A stretch of 49,750 nucleotides of DNA from Actinomycetota bacterium (GTDB lineage: Bacteria > Actinomycetota > Thermoleophilia > Solirubrobacterales > 70-9). The position numbers and the translations under genes are program-made. Positions 1 to 8,597 of the stretch are shown here, piece after piece. The stretch's first letter is position 1; every line of letters begins with the position of its first letter. The stretch covers positions 1-49,750 of the forward strand of contig JAFDWO010000131.1 of assembly GCA_018268415.1 (NCBI GenBank), written 5' to 3'. The notes under the pieces are model-generated. The model worked only from the letters and a program-made list of their open reading frames with translations, was not told the origin of the DNA and did not search any database.

Positions 1-30
1 ACTTTGACCCTGCCATGGCAGGGTCAAAGT
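1..30. repeat. 30-bp perfect palindrome
   Basis: The first 30 bases are their own reverse complement: arms ACTTTGACCCTGCC and GGCAGGGTCAAAGT around a central AT. It could fold as a hairpin or cruciform, or act as an operator or bidirectional terminator for a gene beyond the left edge. No U-tract is seen. Confidence 0.7.
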
Positions 31-38
31 ACGGAACG

Positions 39-71
39 CGTTCCCGGGCCCTCTTTCCGGGCCCGGGAACG
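39..71. repeat. 13-bp-stem hairpin
   Basis: CGTTCCCGGGCCC (39-51) is the perfect reverse complement of GGGCCCGGGAACG (59-71), with a 7-base loop. The matching place in the right-hand copy (from 49421) has a decayed right arm. Confidence 0.7.
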
Positions 72-312
72 GACCGAAGGTTGCGGAAAGGGTGACGTTC
101 CCGGCGTCTTCGTGACCGATCGGGGTGGGGTGTGGCCCCTCCCGCACGGACCCGTCACGGAAGTCCGACCTCCTCCCGTCCTTGTGTCCCCCTCATCCCT
201 GTCCCGCCTTTTTCACGACCTTCCCCCGTCCCTGCGTCTCCCCCCGTCCCTGTCTCGCCTTTTTCACGAACCCCTCCCGTCCCCGTGCCCGCCTTCCCCG
301 CGACCCCTCCCG

Positions 313-368
313 TCCCGGGCGCCTCATGGCGCTCACAGCCTGCCAGGGGCGCCATGAGGCGCCCGGGA
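313..368. repeat. 20-bp-stem hairpin, left copy
   Basis: TCCCGGGCGCCTCATGGCGC (313-332) pairs perfectly with 349-368 across a 16-base loop that contains ACAGCCTGCCAG. The stem lies about 120 bases downstream of the end of the leftmost gene, so it could end operon B transcription, although there is no U-tract. The same structure recurs at 49646-49701. Confidence 0.75.
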
Positions 369-487
369 CGCATCTCGGACGGGCGCAGGGGCCGGGGTTG
401 GGGGGCAGTTCGGACGGGTGCACGGGCCGGGGTCGCGCTGCCGCGCGCCCCCGCACCGCACCTCGGCCGGGTGCCCCGGGCCGCGGA

Positions 488-2074
488 TCACACCCGTCCC
501 TGGGCAAGCTCCTCGCGCAGAGCCGCCCGCGCCAGCTTCAGGGTCGCCGTATATGGCAGCTCGGTCATGAAGACGACCTCGTTCGGCTTCTTGTAGCTGG
601 CCAGGTTCTCGCGGCAGTGGGCGATGATCGTGGCTTCGTCCGGGCCGCCATCGGCGACCACGACGGCGGCCACCACGGCCTGGCCCCACCGCTCGTGGGG
701 GACGCCGACGACGCCGGCGTCGACGACTCCGTCCAGCGCCTTGATGCACTGCTCGACCTCGCTCGGGTAGACGTTCATGCCGCCGCTGACGATGAGGTCG
801 GTGCGCCGCTCGGTCACGTAGACGTAGCCGCGCGAGTCGATCGAGCCGAGATCGCCGGTGAAGATCCAGCCGTCGACCATCGCCTCGGCGGTCGCCTCGG
901 GGCGGTTCCAGTAGCCGCTCGCCTGGCCGGGCGAGCGGAAGGCGAGGTTGCCGATCGTCTCGCCGTCGTGGGGCAGCTCGTTGCCGTCCTCGTCGGCGAC
1001 CCGCACCGCACAGCCGACCGCGGGCCGACCGACGGTCGCGAAGACGGTCTCGTCGGAGTCGGCGTCGAGATAGTCGGCGGGCACGGTGGCGGTGGCCAGG
1101 GAGCCCGAGTTCTCGGTCATCCCCCAGCCCTCGATCAGCCGGTCGCCGACCGCCTCGTAGACCGCCTTCAGCACCGCCGGGTCGGCTTTCGAGGCCGAGT
1201 GCATCACCGAGTGGAGGGTGCGCACCCGCTCCGGCGCCGCCTTCACGGCGGCGGCGAACTCGGCGAGCAGCGGCGAGGCGCAGTAGGTGAAGGTGACGCC
1301 CTCGCGCTCGATCGTCTCGATCAGCGTCGGCACGTCGTACTTCCCCATCATCACCAGGGTCGCGCCCAGGCCGAGCGCGCAGATCACGTGGGCGGGGACG
1401 ACGGCGACGAACGACATCGAGCCGGTCAGGCCGAAGACGGTGTCCGCCGAGAGCCGGTAGGAGACGTAGTTGGCGCGGCCCGCGGCGACGACCGCGCGGT
1501 GGCTCAGCATCGCCGCCTTCGGCGTCCCGGTGGTGCCGCTGGTATAGCCGAGGATGAAGGTCTCACCGGGGTCGGGGGCCGGCGGCAGCTCCTCGGAGCC
1601 CGCCTCGATCAGGTCCTCGAGCGCGTGCCCGGCGGCCGCGCCGCCGATGCCGATCGTGATCGCCGGTGCGGCGCCCTCGCCGAGCGCGGCCACCTGCCCC
1701 ACCATCCCGGGCGTCCAGACGAGCGCCGCGGCACCGGAGTCTTCAAGGATGTGGCGGGCCTCGGCGGCGACGAAGCGGCCGTTGATCGGCGCGACCAGTA
1801 GCCCCGCCTTGGCAGCCGCCAGGTAGAGCTCGACGTACTCGGCGCAGTCCTCGACCCAGGTCGCGATCCGGTCGCCCCGGGCGAGCCCGATGCCGAGCAG
1901 CCCGTTGGCGAGCTGCGTGCTGCGGCGGTCGAGCTCGGCGTAGGTGCTGGTCTCGCCGGTCTCGCGCAGCTTCAGCGCAAGCTTGTCCGGCGTGCGTTCG
2001 GCGCTGCGCGCGACCAGCTCGCCGACGCCGACGTCAGGGCTCGGCGGCGGCACGTTGCGGAGGTCGACGATCAT
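488..2074 (-). CDS. AMP-dependent acyl-CoA ligase (ligase 1)
   Basis: A 528-residue ANL-superfamily enzyme that should activate a carboxylic acid to its acyl-CoA through an acyl-adenylate. The P-loop motif YTSGTTGTPK is at about residues 177-186. It is followed by EGWGMTE, the TGDLG hinge-side Asp and RRTDLIVSGGMNVYPSEVE. The C-terminal Lys motif reads TATLKLAR, where most relatives have Gly before the Lys. Length is normal for a medium/long-chain or aromatic acid ligase. It starts at ATG behind AGGA and is the last gene of operon B, 52 bases after tetR 1. The acid substrate cannot be read from sequence. Two more full ligases (14692-16269, 34926-36566) suggest that several intermediates are activated. 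Confidence 0.93.
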   Translation of the reverse strand: MIVDLRNVPPPSPDVGVGELVARSAERTPDKLALKLRETGETSTYAELDRRSTQLANGLLGIGLARGDRIATWVEDCAEYVELYLAAAKAGLLVAPINGRFVAAEARHILEDSGAAALVWTPGMVGQVAALGEGAAPAITIGIGGAAAGHALEDLIEAGSEELPPAPDPGETFILGYTSGTTGTPKAAMLSHRAVVAAGRANYVSYRLSADTVFGLTGSMSFVAVVPAHVICALGLGATLVMMGKYDVPTLIETIEREGVTFTYCASPLLAEFAAAVKAAPERVRTLHSVMHSASKADPAVLKAVYEAVGDRLIEGWGMTENSGSLATATVPADYLDADSDETVFATVGRPAVGCAVRVADEDGNELPHDGETIGNLAFRSPGQASGYWNRPEATAEAMVDGWIFTGDLGSIDSRGYVYVTERRTDLIVSGGMNVYPSEVEQCIKALDGVVDAGVVGVPHERWGQAVVAAVVVADGGPDEATIIAHCRENLASYKKPNEVVFMTELPYTATLKLARAALREELAQGRV

Positions 2075-2108
2075 CCCTGAATCCTCGGGCAGAGACGGCG
2101 CGGCCGCT

Positions 2109-2123
2109 GTCTCGATACGAGAC
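2109..2123. repeat. Small hairpin between tetR 1 and ligase 1
   Basis: GTCTCG-ATA-CGAGAC is a perfect 6-bp stem with a 3-base loop in the 52-base gap between the two genes. It could tune readthrough or mRNA stability. No U-run follows, so a true terminator is unlikely. Confidence 0.35.
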
Positions 2124-2126
2124 GAG

Positions 2127-2777
2127 CTAGGCGCCCGGGCCGACCCGGGTGCCGACGATCGTGCCGACGATCATCTCGGCGTAGGCCTCGGCGATCGCCA
2201 CGGAGGAGTCGGGACCGTCGCGGCGGTACCAGGAGACCAGCCCGTTGATCACCGAGAAGAGGAAGAAGCCGGCGAACTTGGTGTCGAGCGCCGGGTCGGC
2301 CTTGCCCTCGCGCTTGACGTCCTCGACCATCGCCTCGACCCGGTCGAGGTACTCGCGCCGGACCGCCCGCACCTTGTCGCGGCGCGGACCGGTCAGGTGC
2401 TTCCAATCACGGAGGTAGACGGCGGCCCGCTCGATGTTCGCCATGTACCAGAGGGTCCAGGTGCGGGCGAACGCGTACAGCTGCTCGGTCGCCGGCAGGT
2501 CGAGCGCGCCGATCTCCTGCATCAGGCCGAAGGACTGCTCGTCGGACTGCTCGAAGATCCGCGCCAGCAGGTCTTCCTTGGAGTCGATGTAGTGATACAC
2601 GCTGCCCTTGCGAACGCCGATCGCCCCGGCGATGTCCTCGATCGAGGCGGACGCGTAGCCCTTCTCGTAGAAGACCGCGATCGCCGCGTCGATCAGCTCG
2701 GGCCGGCGGTTACGGCGCCCGCCGCGCCGCACGGAGGTCGCCGCGCCACCTCCCTTGCCCTGAGGCGGCGTCACCAC
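2127..2777 (-). CDS. TetR family regulator 1
   Basis: A 216-residue TetR-type repressor. The N-terminal helix-turn-helix spans about residues 25-70, with GYASASIEDIAGAIGVRKGS followed by VYHYIDSKEDLL. The C-terminal ligand domain has the WTLWYMANIERAAVYLRDW and KHLTGPRRDKV signature seen in the other TetRs of this window, and a conserved VINGLVSWYRR helix. It starts at GTG (a second GTG follows directly). It lies 1 base after the EthD gene and 52 bases before ligase 1 in operon B. A likely target is the repeated GGTTGGTAG-type operator. The effector is probably an acyl-CoA or pathway intermediate, by analogy with KstR2/FadR-type TetRs. Confidence 0.9.
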   Translation of the reverse strand: MVTPPQGKGGGAATSVRRGGRRNRRPELIDAAIAVFYEKGYASASIEDIAGAIGVRKGSVYHYIDSKEDLLARIFEQSDEQSFGLMQEIGALDLPATEQLYAFARTWTLWYMANIERAAVYLRDWKHLTGPRRDKVRAVRREYLDRVEAMVEDVKREGKADPALDTKFAGFFLFSVINGLVSWYRRDGPDSSVAIAEAYAEMIVGTIVGTRVGPGA

Positions 2778-2778
2778 G

Positions 2779-3522
2779 TCAGAGGATGATCACGCGCTCT
2801 CGCGCGGGCAAGGTCATCGACCGCGCGGCGTCGGCTGCCGCCGGCCGGAGCAGCGCCTGCCAGTCGTCGTTCTCGGCGGCCGTCGCCGCGGCCATCGCCG
2901 CCTCGTCGGGCCACCAGAGCTCGCGCACCGCGTCGTAGGACCCACCACCGCTGTCCTGCTGCTCGTCGCCCGCGTCGAGCTCGTTCTGGATCAGCACACC
3001 GCCCTCGGTGACCGGCGTCCAGACCACGTGCCGGGTGGCGCCGAGCCTGCGGCCGAGGGCGACATCGTCGTCGCCGGCCCAGGCGGCGAGGAACTCGTCG
3101 CGGCCGGTGCCCGCGGGGCGGGCGGCGAAGATCAGCAGCTTCACCCCGCGCTCGCCCTCGGGCTCGAAGCCGTCCTCGTCGAGCAGCGCTTCGCGCGAGA
3201 CGAGCAACGGCCGCGGGTTGCCGAGGTTCATGAACCTGGTCTCGTCGACCATCAGCTCGGCGGAGAAGCGCGGCGAGGCGACCATCTCTTCGATCGAGGC
3301 GAGGTCGTCGTACCAGGTCTCGGCACAGCCGTCGGGCCAGGTCGGGCCGAATCCGGCGGGCGGCGCGACCCCGTCGATCCGGTGGCTCTGCACGTAGTGC
3401 TTGATCTGCGGGAACGTGCAGGCCAGCTCGGCGTGACCGGAGGCCCAGTACCGGTGGAACTCCTCCACCGAGATGTCGGGCTTATGCGCAAAAAGGTCGT
3501 GGACCTTGACCGGCTCGGCCAT
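2779..3522 (-). CDS. EthD-domain protein (two tandem domains)
   Basis: A 247-residue protein with two EthD/dimeric alpha-beta-barrel halves. The first half begins with VHDLFAHKPDISVEEFHRYW and has a GHA...QIKHYVQ segment. The second half starts near residue 130 (GVKLLIFAARPAGTGRDEFL) and repeats the fold with weaker conservation. EthD proteins sit beside P450 or ether/ketone-degrading enzymes and their exact chemistry is often unknown. The ATG overlaps the stop of the upstream transporter gene as TGATG, which implies translational coupling. A catalytic or ligand-binding role in the pathway is inferred. Confidence 0.8.
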   Translation of the reverse strand: MAEPVKVHDLFAHKPDISVEEFHRYWASGHAELACTFPQIKHYVQSHRIDGVAPPAGFGPTWPDGCAETWYDDLASIEEMVASPRFSAELMVDETRFMNLGNPRPLLVSREALLDEDGFEPEGERGVKLLIFAARPAGTGRDEFLAAWAGDDDVALGRRLGATRHVVWTPVTEGGVLIQNELDAGDEQQDSGGGSYDAVRELWWPDEAAMAAATAAENDDWQALLRPAAADAARSMTLPARERVIIL

Positions 3523-6113
3523 CAGCTTGCTCCTTCCTCGGCCGCCGCGGCGTTGCCGAAGCGCAGCCGCAGCGAACGGACGTAGTTACCGATCGCCGCC
3601 CCGGCGCTGCTCGTGTAAAGCAGCAGGGCGACGATCGTCAGCCCGCCGGTCAACAGGTAGGCGTAGGCATCGTTGATGCCGAGCGTGGCGGTGAGGTTCT
3701 GGACGACGATCAGCAGGCAGGCGCCGAGCAGACAGCCGACAAAGGTGCCGTGGCCGCCCGCCAGGCTGGCGCCGCCGAGGACCGGCGCGGCGATCGCCAG
3801 GAGCAGGTAGCTGGCGCCGACGGTCTGGTCGCCGGTCGCGATCTGGGCCGACAGCAGCACCCCGGCGCAGCCCGCCAGCGCCGAGGCGACGACGAAGGCG
3901 GCGGACCGGACGAGCCGCGAGTTGACCCCGAGCCGGTGGGCGAACTGGGCGTTCAGCCCGACCGAGCGCAGGCGCAGCCCGGTGCCGGTCGAGCGCAGGG
4001 CCCAGTCGGCGACCAGGGCGAGGACGACGAGGACGACGAAGGCCCAGGGCACCACCCAGACTTCCTTCGCCAGGCCTTCGAGGAGCGCCGGGCTGATGAC
4101 GCCGGAGGCGGTCGGGCGGATCGTCAGGCCGACGCCGTTGACGATGCCGAGCATGCCGATCGTGGCGATGAACGGCGAGAGCCGCGCCCCCTCGACCAGG
4201 AGGGCGTTCAGCGAGCCGACCACGCAGCCGAGCAGGATCGCGATCAGCAGCGAGAGCAGCAGCGCCGGAATCAGGGCGCCGCTCTGCACGAACTCCGACA
4301 TCAGGACGATCGTCAAGGCCATCACCGCGCCGACCGAGACGTCGATCTCACCGACGAAGAGGACGACGAACTCGGCCGCCGCGATCGCCGCCAGCGGCAT
4401 CGCCAAAAAGAGCAGGTTGTAGACGTTGGCGTGGGTGAGGAAGATGCCGTTCTGACTCTGCGCGTAGGCGCCGATCAGGACCAGCATCAGCGCCAGGAGG
4501 CCGAGCCGCGGCCCGTTCTCGTGCCGCTGGAAGAGCTCCCTGATCCGCCCCAGCCCGGGCCGGGCCGCGGGCCGCTCGTCCGCCACGGCGTCGGGACCCA
4601 CCTCACCGTGGCCGGCGGCGGTGAAGGAGTCGACCACCGACTGCTCGGAGGCGCCCTCGGCGGCCAGCTCGGCGACCAGCCGGCCGCGCGACATGACCAC
4701 GATCCGGTCGCAGAGGCCGACCAGCTCGGACGCGTCGGAGGAGACGAGGACGACCGCGAGGCCCTTGCGGGCGGCATCGCGGAGCAGGTTGTAGATGTCG
4801 ACCCGGGAGCGCACGTCGACCCCCTGGGTCGGCTCTTCGGCGAGGAGCAGTCGCGGTTCGCCGGCGAGCACGCGGCCGAGCGCGACCTTCTGCTGGTTCC
4901 CGCCGGAGAGCGAGGTCGGTGGTGCCTCCGCCGAGCCCATCCGGATCCCGAAGTTGCTGACCGTCTCGCTGACCAGGTCACGCTCCCCCTGCCAGCCGAT
5001 CACGCCCCAGCGGCTCAGCCGGTCGAGCATGCCGACGGTGATGTTCTCGCGGATCGGCAGCGACCGGAAGAGCGACTCCTCGGCCCGGTCACCGGAGAGG
5101 TAGATCGCCCCGGCGTCGATCGCGTCACCGTAGCCCGCCACCGACCTGCCGCAGATCGTCAGCCCGCCCGAGGGCGCACCGATCCGGGCGAGGCCGCGGA
5201 GCAGCCCGACCTGGCCGTTGTCATCGGCCCCCGCGACGCCGACGATCTCGCCGGCGCGGACGGAAAGGTCGACGGGGCCGAACCCGGGACCCGCCAGTTC
5301 GCGGGCGCTGAGCACGACCCCGCCGACCTCGTCGGGGGTTGCGTGGGGAGGAAACTCGGTGTCGACGTTGGTGCCTGCCATCAGCTCGACCAGGCCCTTG
5401 GCGTCGGTGCTGTCGGCGCGATGGGTGCCCTGCCACTTGCCGTCGCGGAGCACCGAGATGCTCTCGGCGACGCGGAAGACCTCGGAGAGGCGGTGGGTCA
5501 CGAACATCACCGCGCAACCCTCGGCGGCGGCGCGCTGCATCAGCTCGAGCGCGTTGTCGACGCCATTCGCGTCGAGCGCCGAGGTCGCCTCGTCGAGCAG
5601 CAGCAGGCGCGGGCGCGCCGCGACCGCGCGGGTGATCTCGAGGCTCTGCCGGTCGCCCGGCGAGAGGGTCGCCGCGGCGGCGGTGACGTCGAGCCGGCCG
5701 AGGCCCCACTCGCCGAGCCGCTCGGCCGCCCACTTCTCGTGCCGGCGGTAGGCCGGCCGCTGCTCGGCCGGGGTGCCGAGGTAGAGGTTCTGGGCGACGG
5801 AGAGCTGCGGAAGGATCGAACCGTCCTGGAAGACGGTGAGGGCGCCGTGGCTCTGGGCGACCGCGGGACTCACCCGGGCCAGCGTCTCGGTACCGACCGT
5901 GACGGACCCTTGGTCGGCGCGGACGGTGCCGCTGACGATGCCGACGAAGGTCGACTTGCCGGAGCCGTTCTCACCGACCAGCGCGTGGATCTCACCCGGC
6001 CGGAGCACCAGCGACGCCGGTTCCAGGGCGCGGACCACGCCGTAGGCCTTGGCGATCCCGCGGACGTCGAGCGCGGCGAGGTCGGTGGGGGTCTTCTGGT
6101 CTTTGACGGACAT
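3522..6113 (-). CDS. Fused CUT2-type ABC ATPase-permease
   Basis: An 863-residue single chain that joins a double-ATPase subunit (RbsA/MglA type) to a membrane permease (RbsC type). ATPase 1 has Walker [10 protein letters not shown] at 47-55, signature LSPGD at 150-154 and Walker B LLLLDE near 170-175. ATPase 2 has a relaxed P-loop (GADDNGQVG), signature LSGGNQQK at 402-409, and LLLAEEPTQGVD near 422-433, where Walker B Asp is Glu. After a linker at about 500-530, several hydrophobic segments begin near 537 and carry the family motif GEIDVSVGAVMAL. The start is ATG at 6113 (MSVKDQ). The in-frame stretch upstream is Arg/Pro-rich non-coding sequence. ATPase and permease are normally separate proteins. 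It works with the solute-binding protein (6205) and second permease (7566). Confidence 0.9.
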   Translation of the reverse strand: MSVKDQKTPTDLAALDVRGIAKAYGVVRALEPASLVLRPGEIHALVGENGSGKSTFVGIVSGTVRADQGSVTVGTETLARVSPAVAQSHGALTVFQDGSILPQLSVAQNLYLGTPAEQRPAYRRHEKWAAERLGEWGLGRLDVTAAAATLSPGDRQSLEITRAVAARPRLLLLDEATSALDANGVDNALELMQRAAAEGCAVMFVTHRLSEVFRVAESISVLRDGKWQGTHRADSTDAKGLVELMAGTNVDTEFPPHATPDEVGGVVLSARELAGPGFGPVDLSVRAGEIVGVAGADDNGQVGLLRGLARIGAPSGGLTICGRSVAGYGDAIDAGAIYLSGDRAEESLFRSLPIRENITVGMLDRLSRWGVIGWQGERDLVSETVSNFGIRMGSAEAPPTSLSGGNQQKVALGRVLAGEPRLLLAEEPTQGVDVRSRVDIYNLLRDAARKGLAVVLVSSDASELVGLCDRIVVMSRGRLVAELAAEGASEQSVVDSFTAAGHGEVGPDAVADERPAARPGLGRIRELFQRHENGPRLGLLALMLVLIGAYAQSQNGIFLTHANVYNLLFLAMPLAAIAAAEFVVLFVGEIDVSVGAVMALTIVLMSEFVQSGALIPALLLSLLIAILLGCVVGSLNALLVEGARLSPFIATIGMLGIVNGVGLTIRPTASGVISPALLEGLAKEVWVVPWAFVVLVVLALVADWALRSTGTGLRLRSVGLNAQFAHRLGVNSRLVRSAAFVVASALAGCAGVLLSAQIATGDQTVGASYLLLAIAAPVLGGASLAGGHGTFVGCLLGACLLIVVQNLTATLGINDAYAYLLTGGLTIVALLLYTSSAGAAIGNYVRSLRLRFGNAAAAEEGAS

Positions 6114-6204
6114 CGGTGTCCTCGGTGGTTGTCGTGGCGTGGGGTGGGATGCGGAGGCGCGGGCCCGGGGGCGCTGCGCCCCCGGGCCCCAACACCTACG
6201 TGGA

Positions 6205-7539
6205 TCAGCCCGCCGCGAGCATCTTTTCGACGAGCGAGTTCGGCACCAGGACCGTCGGCCCTGGGAACGACCCCGGTTTGCCCTGTTCGTACTGTGACTT
6301 GTCAGCCGGCACGAAGACCACCGGCAGGGCGATTTCCGCAGGCACTTCTTCACCGTTCACCTTCCGCATCAGCGCGGTCAGCGAGATCCGCGAGGCGTAC
6401 GCGAGCGAGGACGTCTGCTCGAGCGCGTACGCGTTCTTCGTCCCTTGACGTTCCGACCAGTTTTTGACCAGACCGTTGCTCTGGTTGACGGCGATGATCG
6501 CGGGCGGGGTCTTTCCCGCCTTTTCGTACGCTTCGACGATGTTGATGCTCGGTTCGGCGTAGTCGTACAGGATTGCGTCGATCGGCTTGCCGGAGGCGAT
6601 CGCCGCCGAGGCCGCCTTGGCCGCACTGGCCGGGGTCCATTCGGTGTCACCCTTATAGGACACGGACAGTTCCGGGTACTTTTCGCTCAGCTCTTCTTCG
6701 GCGCAGCCCCACCACACTTCACCCTCGGGGTTGCCGGGAGGCCCACCGAAGAGGGCGATGCTGCCCTTTTTGTGCAGGACTTCGGCGGCCGAGTCGGCCA
6801 TCGTTTTGCCGGTCTGACACCATTCGACGACGACCTGGCTGGTCAGCGCATCGGTGCTCGCGCCGTCGACCGGGCCGACGTAGTTGGAGATCACCGCTCC
6901 GGCCCGCTGCGCGGCCTGGTAGGCGGGGACGACCGCGGTACCGAAGTCGTCGTAGGTGAGGATCACCTGCGCGCCCTGGGCGCTGAGGCTGCGGATGTTG
7001 GCCTGCATTTTCGCCAGGTCGCCTTCCGCGTCCAGGTAGACGTACTTGCCGATTTCGGGGTACGTCATCGCCTGCAGGATCGATTCCATCTTGGTCATTT
7101 TTCGCCAGGTGTTGCCACCGAATCCGTCGGCGACGCCGAGGGTCAGTTCGCCTGAGCCGAGGGTGCACGACGACTTTTCCCAGCATTCGAACGCGAGCTT
7201 TTCCTGTGCCGGGGTGAGTTCGAGGCTTTCGGCCGCCTTGTTGAATGCTTCAATCCCGACTTCTTCGAACTCGCCTTCTTCGTAAGGCACGCCGATCGCT
7301 TTCGACATCAGTTCTTCGGTCGCCGGAGTGACTTCGGCCGAGCCCGCGGAAGCGTCTTCGGCTTCGCCTTCTTCGGCACTCCCGGCGCCTTCTTCTTCGG
7401 CTGGTTCGGACTGCGTGCTTTCGCTGGAGCTGGAGCTTCCTCCACCACCGCAGCCCGCGGCGACCACGCCCAGGACGGCGACGAGCGCCAACATCAGCAG
7501 GGCGAGGTACCACCTACCTGCCATCGTCTTACGGACCAT
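6205..7539 (-). CDS. ABC solute-binding lipoprotein 1 (CUT2/cluster B type)
   Basis: A 444-residue exported lipoprotein with an n-region MVRKTMAGRW, a hydrophobic core, and lipobox VAAGC with Cys30 as the lipidation site. A Ser-rich and then Glu/Ala-rich linker runs to about residue 75. The rest is a periplasmic-binding-protein fold of the ribose/xylose type (GELTLGVADGFGGNTWRKM at the start of lobe 1). An AGGAGGAG ribosome site lies upstream. Glu is almost always GAA and Lys often AAA here, unlike the GAG/AAG neighbours. That fits very high expression, as expected for a binding protein made in excess over its permease. The ligand is unknown. The gene sits directly between its permease and the ATPase-permease in operon B. 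Confidence 0.92.
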   Translation of the reverse strand: MVRKTMAGRWYLALLMLALVAVLGVVAAGCGGGGSSSSSESTQSEPAEEEGAGSAEEGEAEDASAGSAEVTPATEELMSKAIGVPYEEGEFEEVGIEAFNKAAESLELTPAQEKLAFECWEKSSCTLGSGELTLGVADGFGGNTWRKMTKMESILQAMTYPEIGKYVYLDAEGDLAKMQANIRSLSAQGAQVILTYDDFGTAVVPAYQAAQRAGAVISNYVGPVDGASTDALTSQVVVEWCQTGKTMADSAAEVLHKKGSIALFGGPPGNPEGEVWWGCAEEELSEKYPELSVSYKGDTEWTPASAAKAASAAIASGKPIDAILYDYAEPSINIVEAYEKAGKTPPAIIAVNQSNGLVKNWSERQGTKNAYALEQTSSLAYASRISLTALMRKVNGEEVPAEIALPVVFVPADKSQYEQGKPGSFPGPTVLVPNSLVEKMLAAG

Positions 7540-7565
7540 GTGTTTCTTCTCTCCTCCTACTTGGA

Positions 7566-8597
7566 TTACGCGGCGGCAGACGGCTCCTGCGGGGCTTTCG
7601 AGCCCCGCAACCGCGCCAATAGACCCCGCACCCTGGGCGGGTTCTGGATAACGAACGCAAGGGTCAGCCCGAGCACCAGCACCGCCCCTTGGACCATTTC
7701 CCTGAGTCCCCCCGACAGACCCTTCACACGCAGGTCGTAGTCGAGGAGATAGATGAAGACGGCGCCGAGCATCGTCGCCACCGGGCTGACCCGGCCGCCG
7801 CTGAGGGCGGCCCCACCCAGGACCACGGCAACGATGCTCAGCAGCAGGTACGGATCACCGAGCGTCAGGTCGGGAGTGCCGACTTCGCCACTGGCGAGGA
7901 CACCACCGAGGCCGTAGCTGAGGGCGGCGATGACGTAGGCGAGGATCCGGTACCGCCGGGCCGAGAGGCCGGCGAGGAAGGCCGAGCGCTCCGCCGCGCT
8001 GCTGGCGACGAGGCGTCGACCCTGGACGAACCGGTGCAGGAACACCGTCCCGACCAGGGTGAAGACGATCGCGATCAGGAACAGGTAGCTGACCCCGGCG
8101 ACGATCGTGTCGCTCGCCCAGTGCGCCAGCTGCGGCGGCACGTTCGAGGCGGGCAGGATTTCGCCCCCGTAGAGGCGCATGAAGCCGAGGATCAGCTGCC
8201 CGGTCGCGAGGGTGACAACGAGCGGGTTGAGCCGCAGTCCCTCGACCAGGATGCCGTTGATCAGGCCGATCAGGATGCAGGCGACGGCGCAGATGATCAG
8301 CGCTTCGAGCAGGCCGCTGTTCTTGCCTTCGGAGGCCTTGAGGATGATCACGCCGGTCAAGGTCACCGTCGCCGGCACGCTGAGGTCGATGCCGCCGGTA
8401 CCGACGACGAACGACTGGCCGATCGCGATGATGATCAGGATCGAGAGGGGCGGCAGGACCGTCGACAGCGTGCTCTGCGCCAGGAGCCCGCCGCTGATCA
8501 CCATCTCGGAGAAGATCAAGATCAGGATCACGCCGGGGCCGATCACCTTCAGCGGCGTCACCGTGCGCAGCTGCGCGAGTACGTCGCGGCGGTTCAC
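7566..8597 (-). CDS. ABC transporter permease 1 (RbsC-like)
   Basis: A 343-residue integral membrane protein with 8-10 hydrophobic helices. It carries the CUT2 permease motif GTGGIDLSVPATVTLTGVII near residues 65-85 and the late LGGAALSGGR motif. The ATG overlaps the stop of the PRISE reductase gene by 4 bases (ATGA), and the binding-protein gene follows after 26 bases. Since the ATPase of this system also carries its own permease, this subunit probably makes a heterodimeric channel with it. Sugar import is the family default. The catabolic setting makes a hydrophobic or glycosylated substrate equally possible. Confidence 0.92.
   Translation of the reverse strand: MNRRDVLAQLRTVTPLKVIGPGVILILIFSEMVISGGLLAQSTLSTVLPPLSILIIIAIGQSFVVGTGGIDLSVPATVTLTGVIILKASEGKNSGLLEALIICAVACILIGLINGILVEGLRLNPLVVTLATGQLILGFMRLYGGEILPASNVPPQLAHWASDTIVAGVSYLFLIAIVFTLVGTVFLHRFVQGRRLVASSAAERSAFLAGLSARRYRILAYVIAALSYGLGGVLASGEVGTPDLTLGDPYLLLSIVAVVLGGAALSGGRVSPVATMLGAVFIYLLDYDLRVKGLSGGLREMVQGAVLVLGLTLAFVIQNPPRVRGLLARLRGSKAPQEPSAAA

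Larger units (their letters stand above)
38..420. repeat. Left copy of a long flanking repeat
   Basis: This non-coding, C-rich stretch is similar, in the same orientation, to 49421-49750 at the other end of the window. The shared order is a GCGTTCCCGGGCCCTCT start, GTGACGTTCCCGGC, ACCGATCGGGG, CCTCTCCCGCACGGACCCGT-like text, CTTTTTCACGAC, and a long hairpin. The left copy is about 50 bp longer because a 51-bp unit (197-247 and 248-298, each with CTTTTTCACGA) is duplicated. Bases 1-487 lie downstream of the leftmost gene. I see no credible coding sequence there, only repeats and hairpins. Confidence 0.65.

Noticed and set aside
1..487. Small genes in the left flank (for example plus-strand frame 4-357)
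   Set aside because: The sequence is C-rich repeat DNA shared with the right flank. The frames are not conserved between the two copies because of indels.
6114..6353. N-terminal extension of the fused ABC protein (80 extra residues)
   Set aside because: The extension is Arg/Ser/Pro-rich, overlaps the end of the binding-protein gene, and the family start fits MSVKDQ at 6113.
3750..6467. A 905-codon open frame on the plus strand opposite the fused transporter
   Set aside because: Its product is an Arg/Asp/Gly-rich low-complexity chain with no domain. It is the GC-driven antisense shadow of a gene with clear motifs. The same holds for the long plus-strand frames at 125-1801, 17703-19715, 19712-22015, 29244-30893 and 44120-46195.
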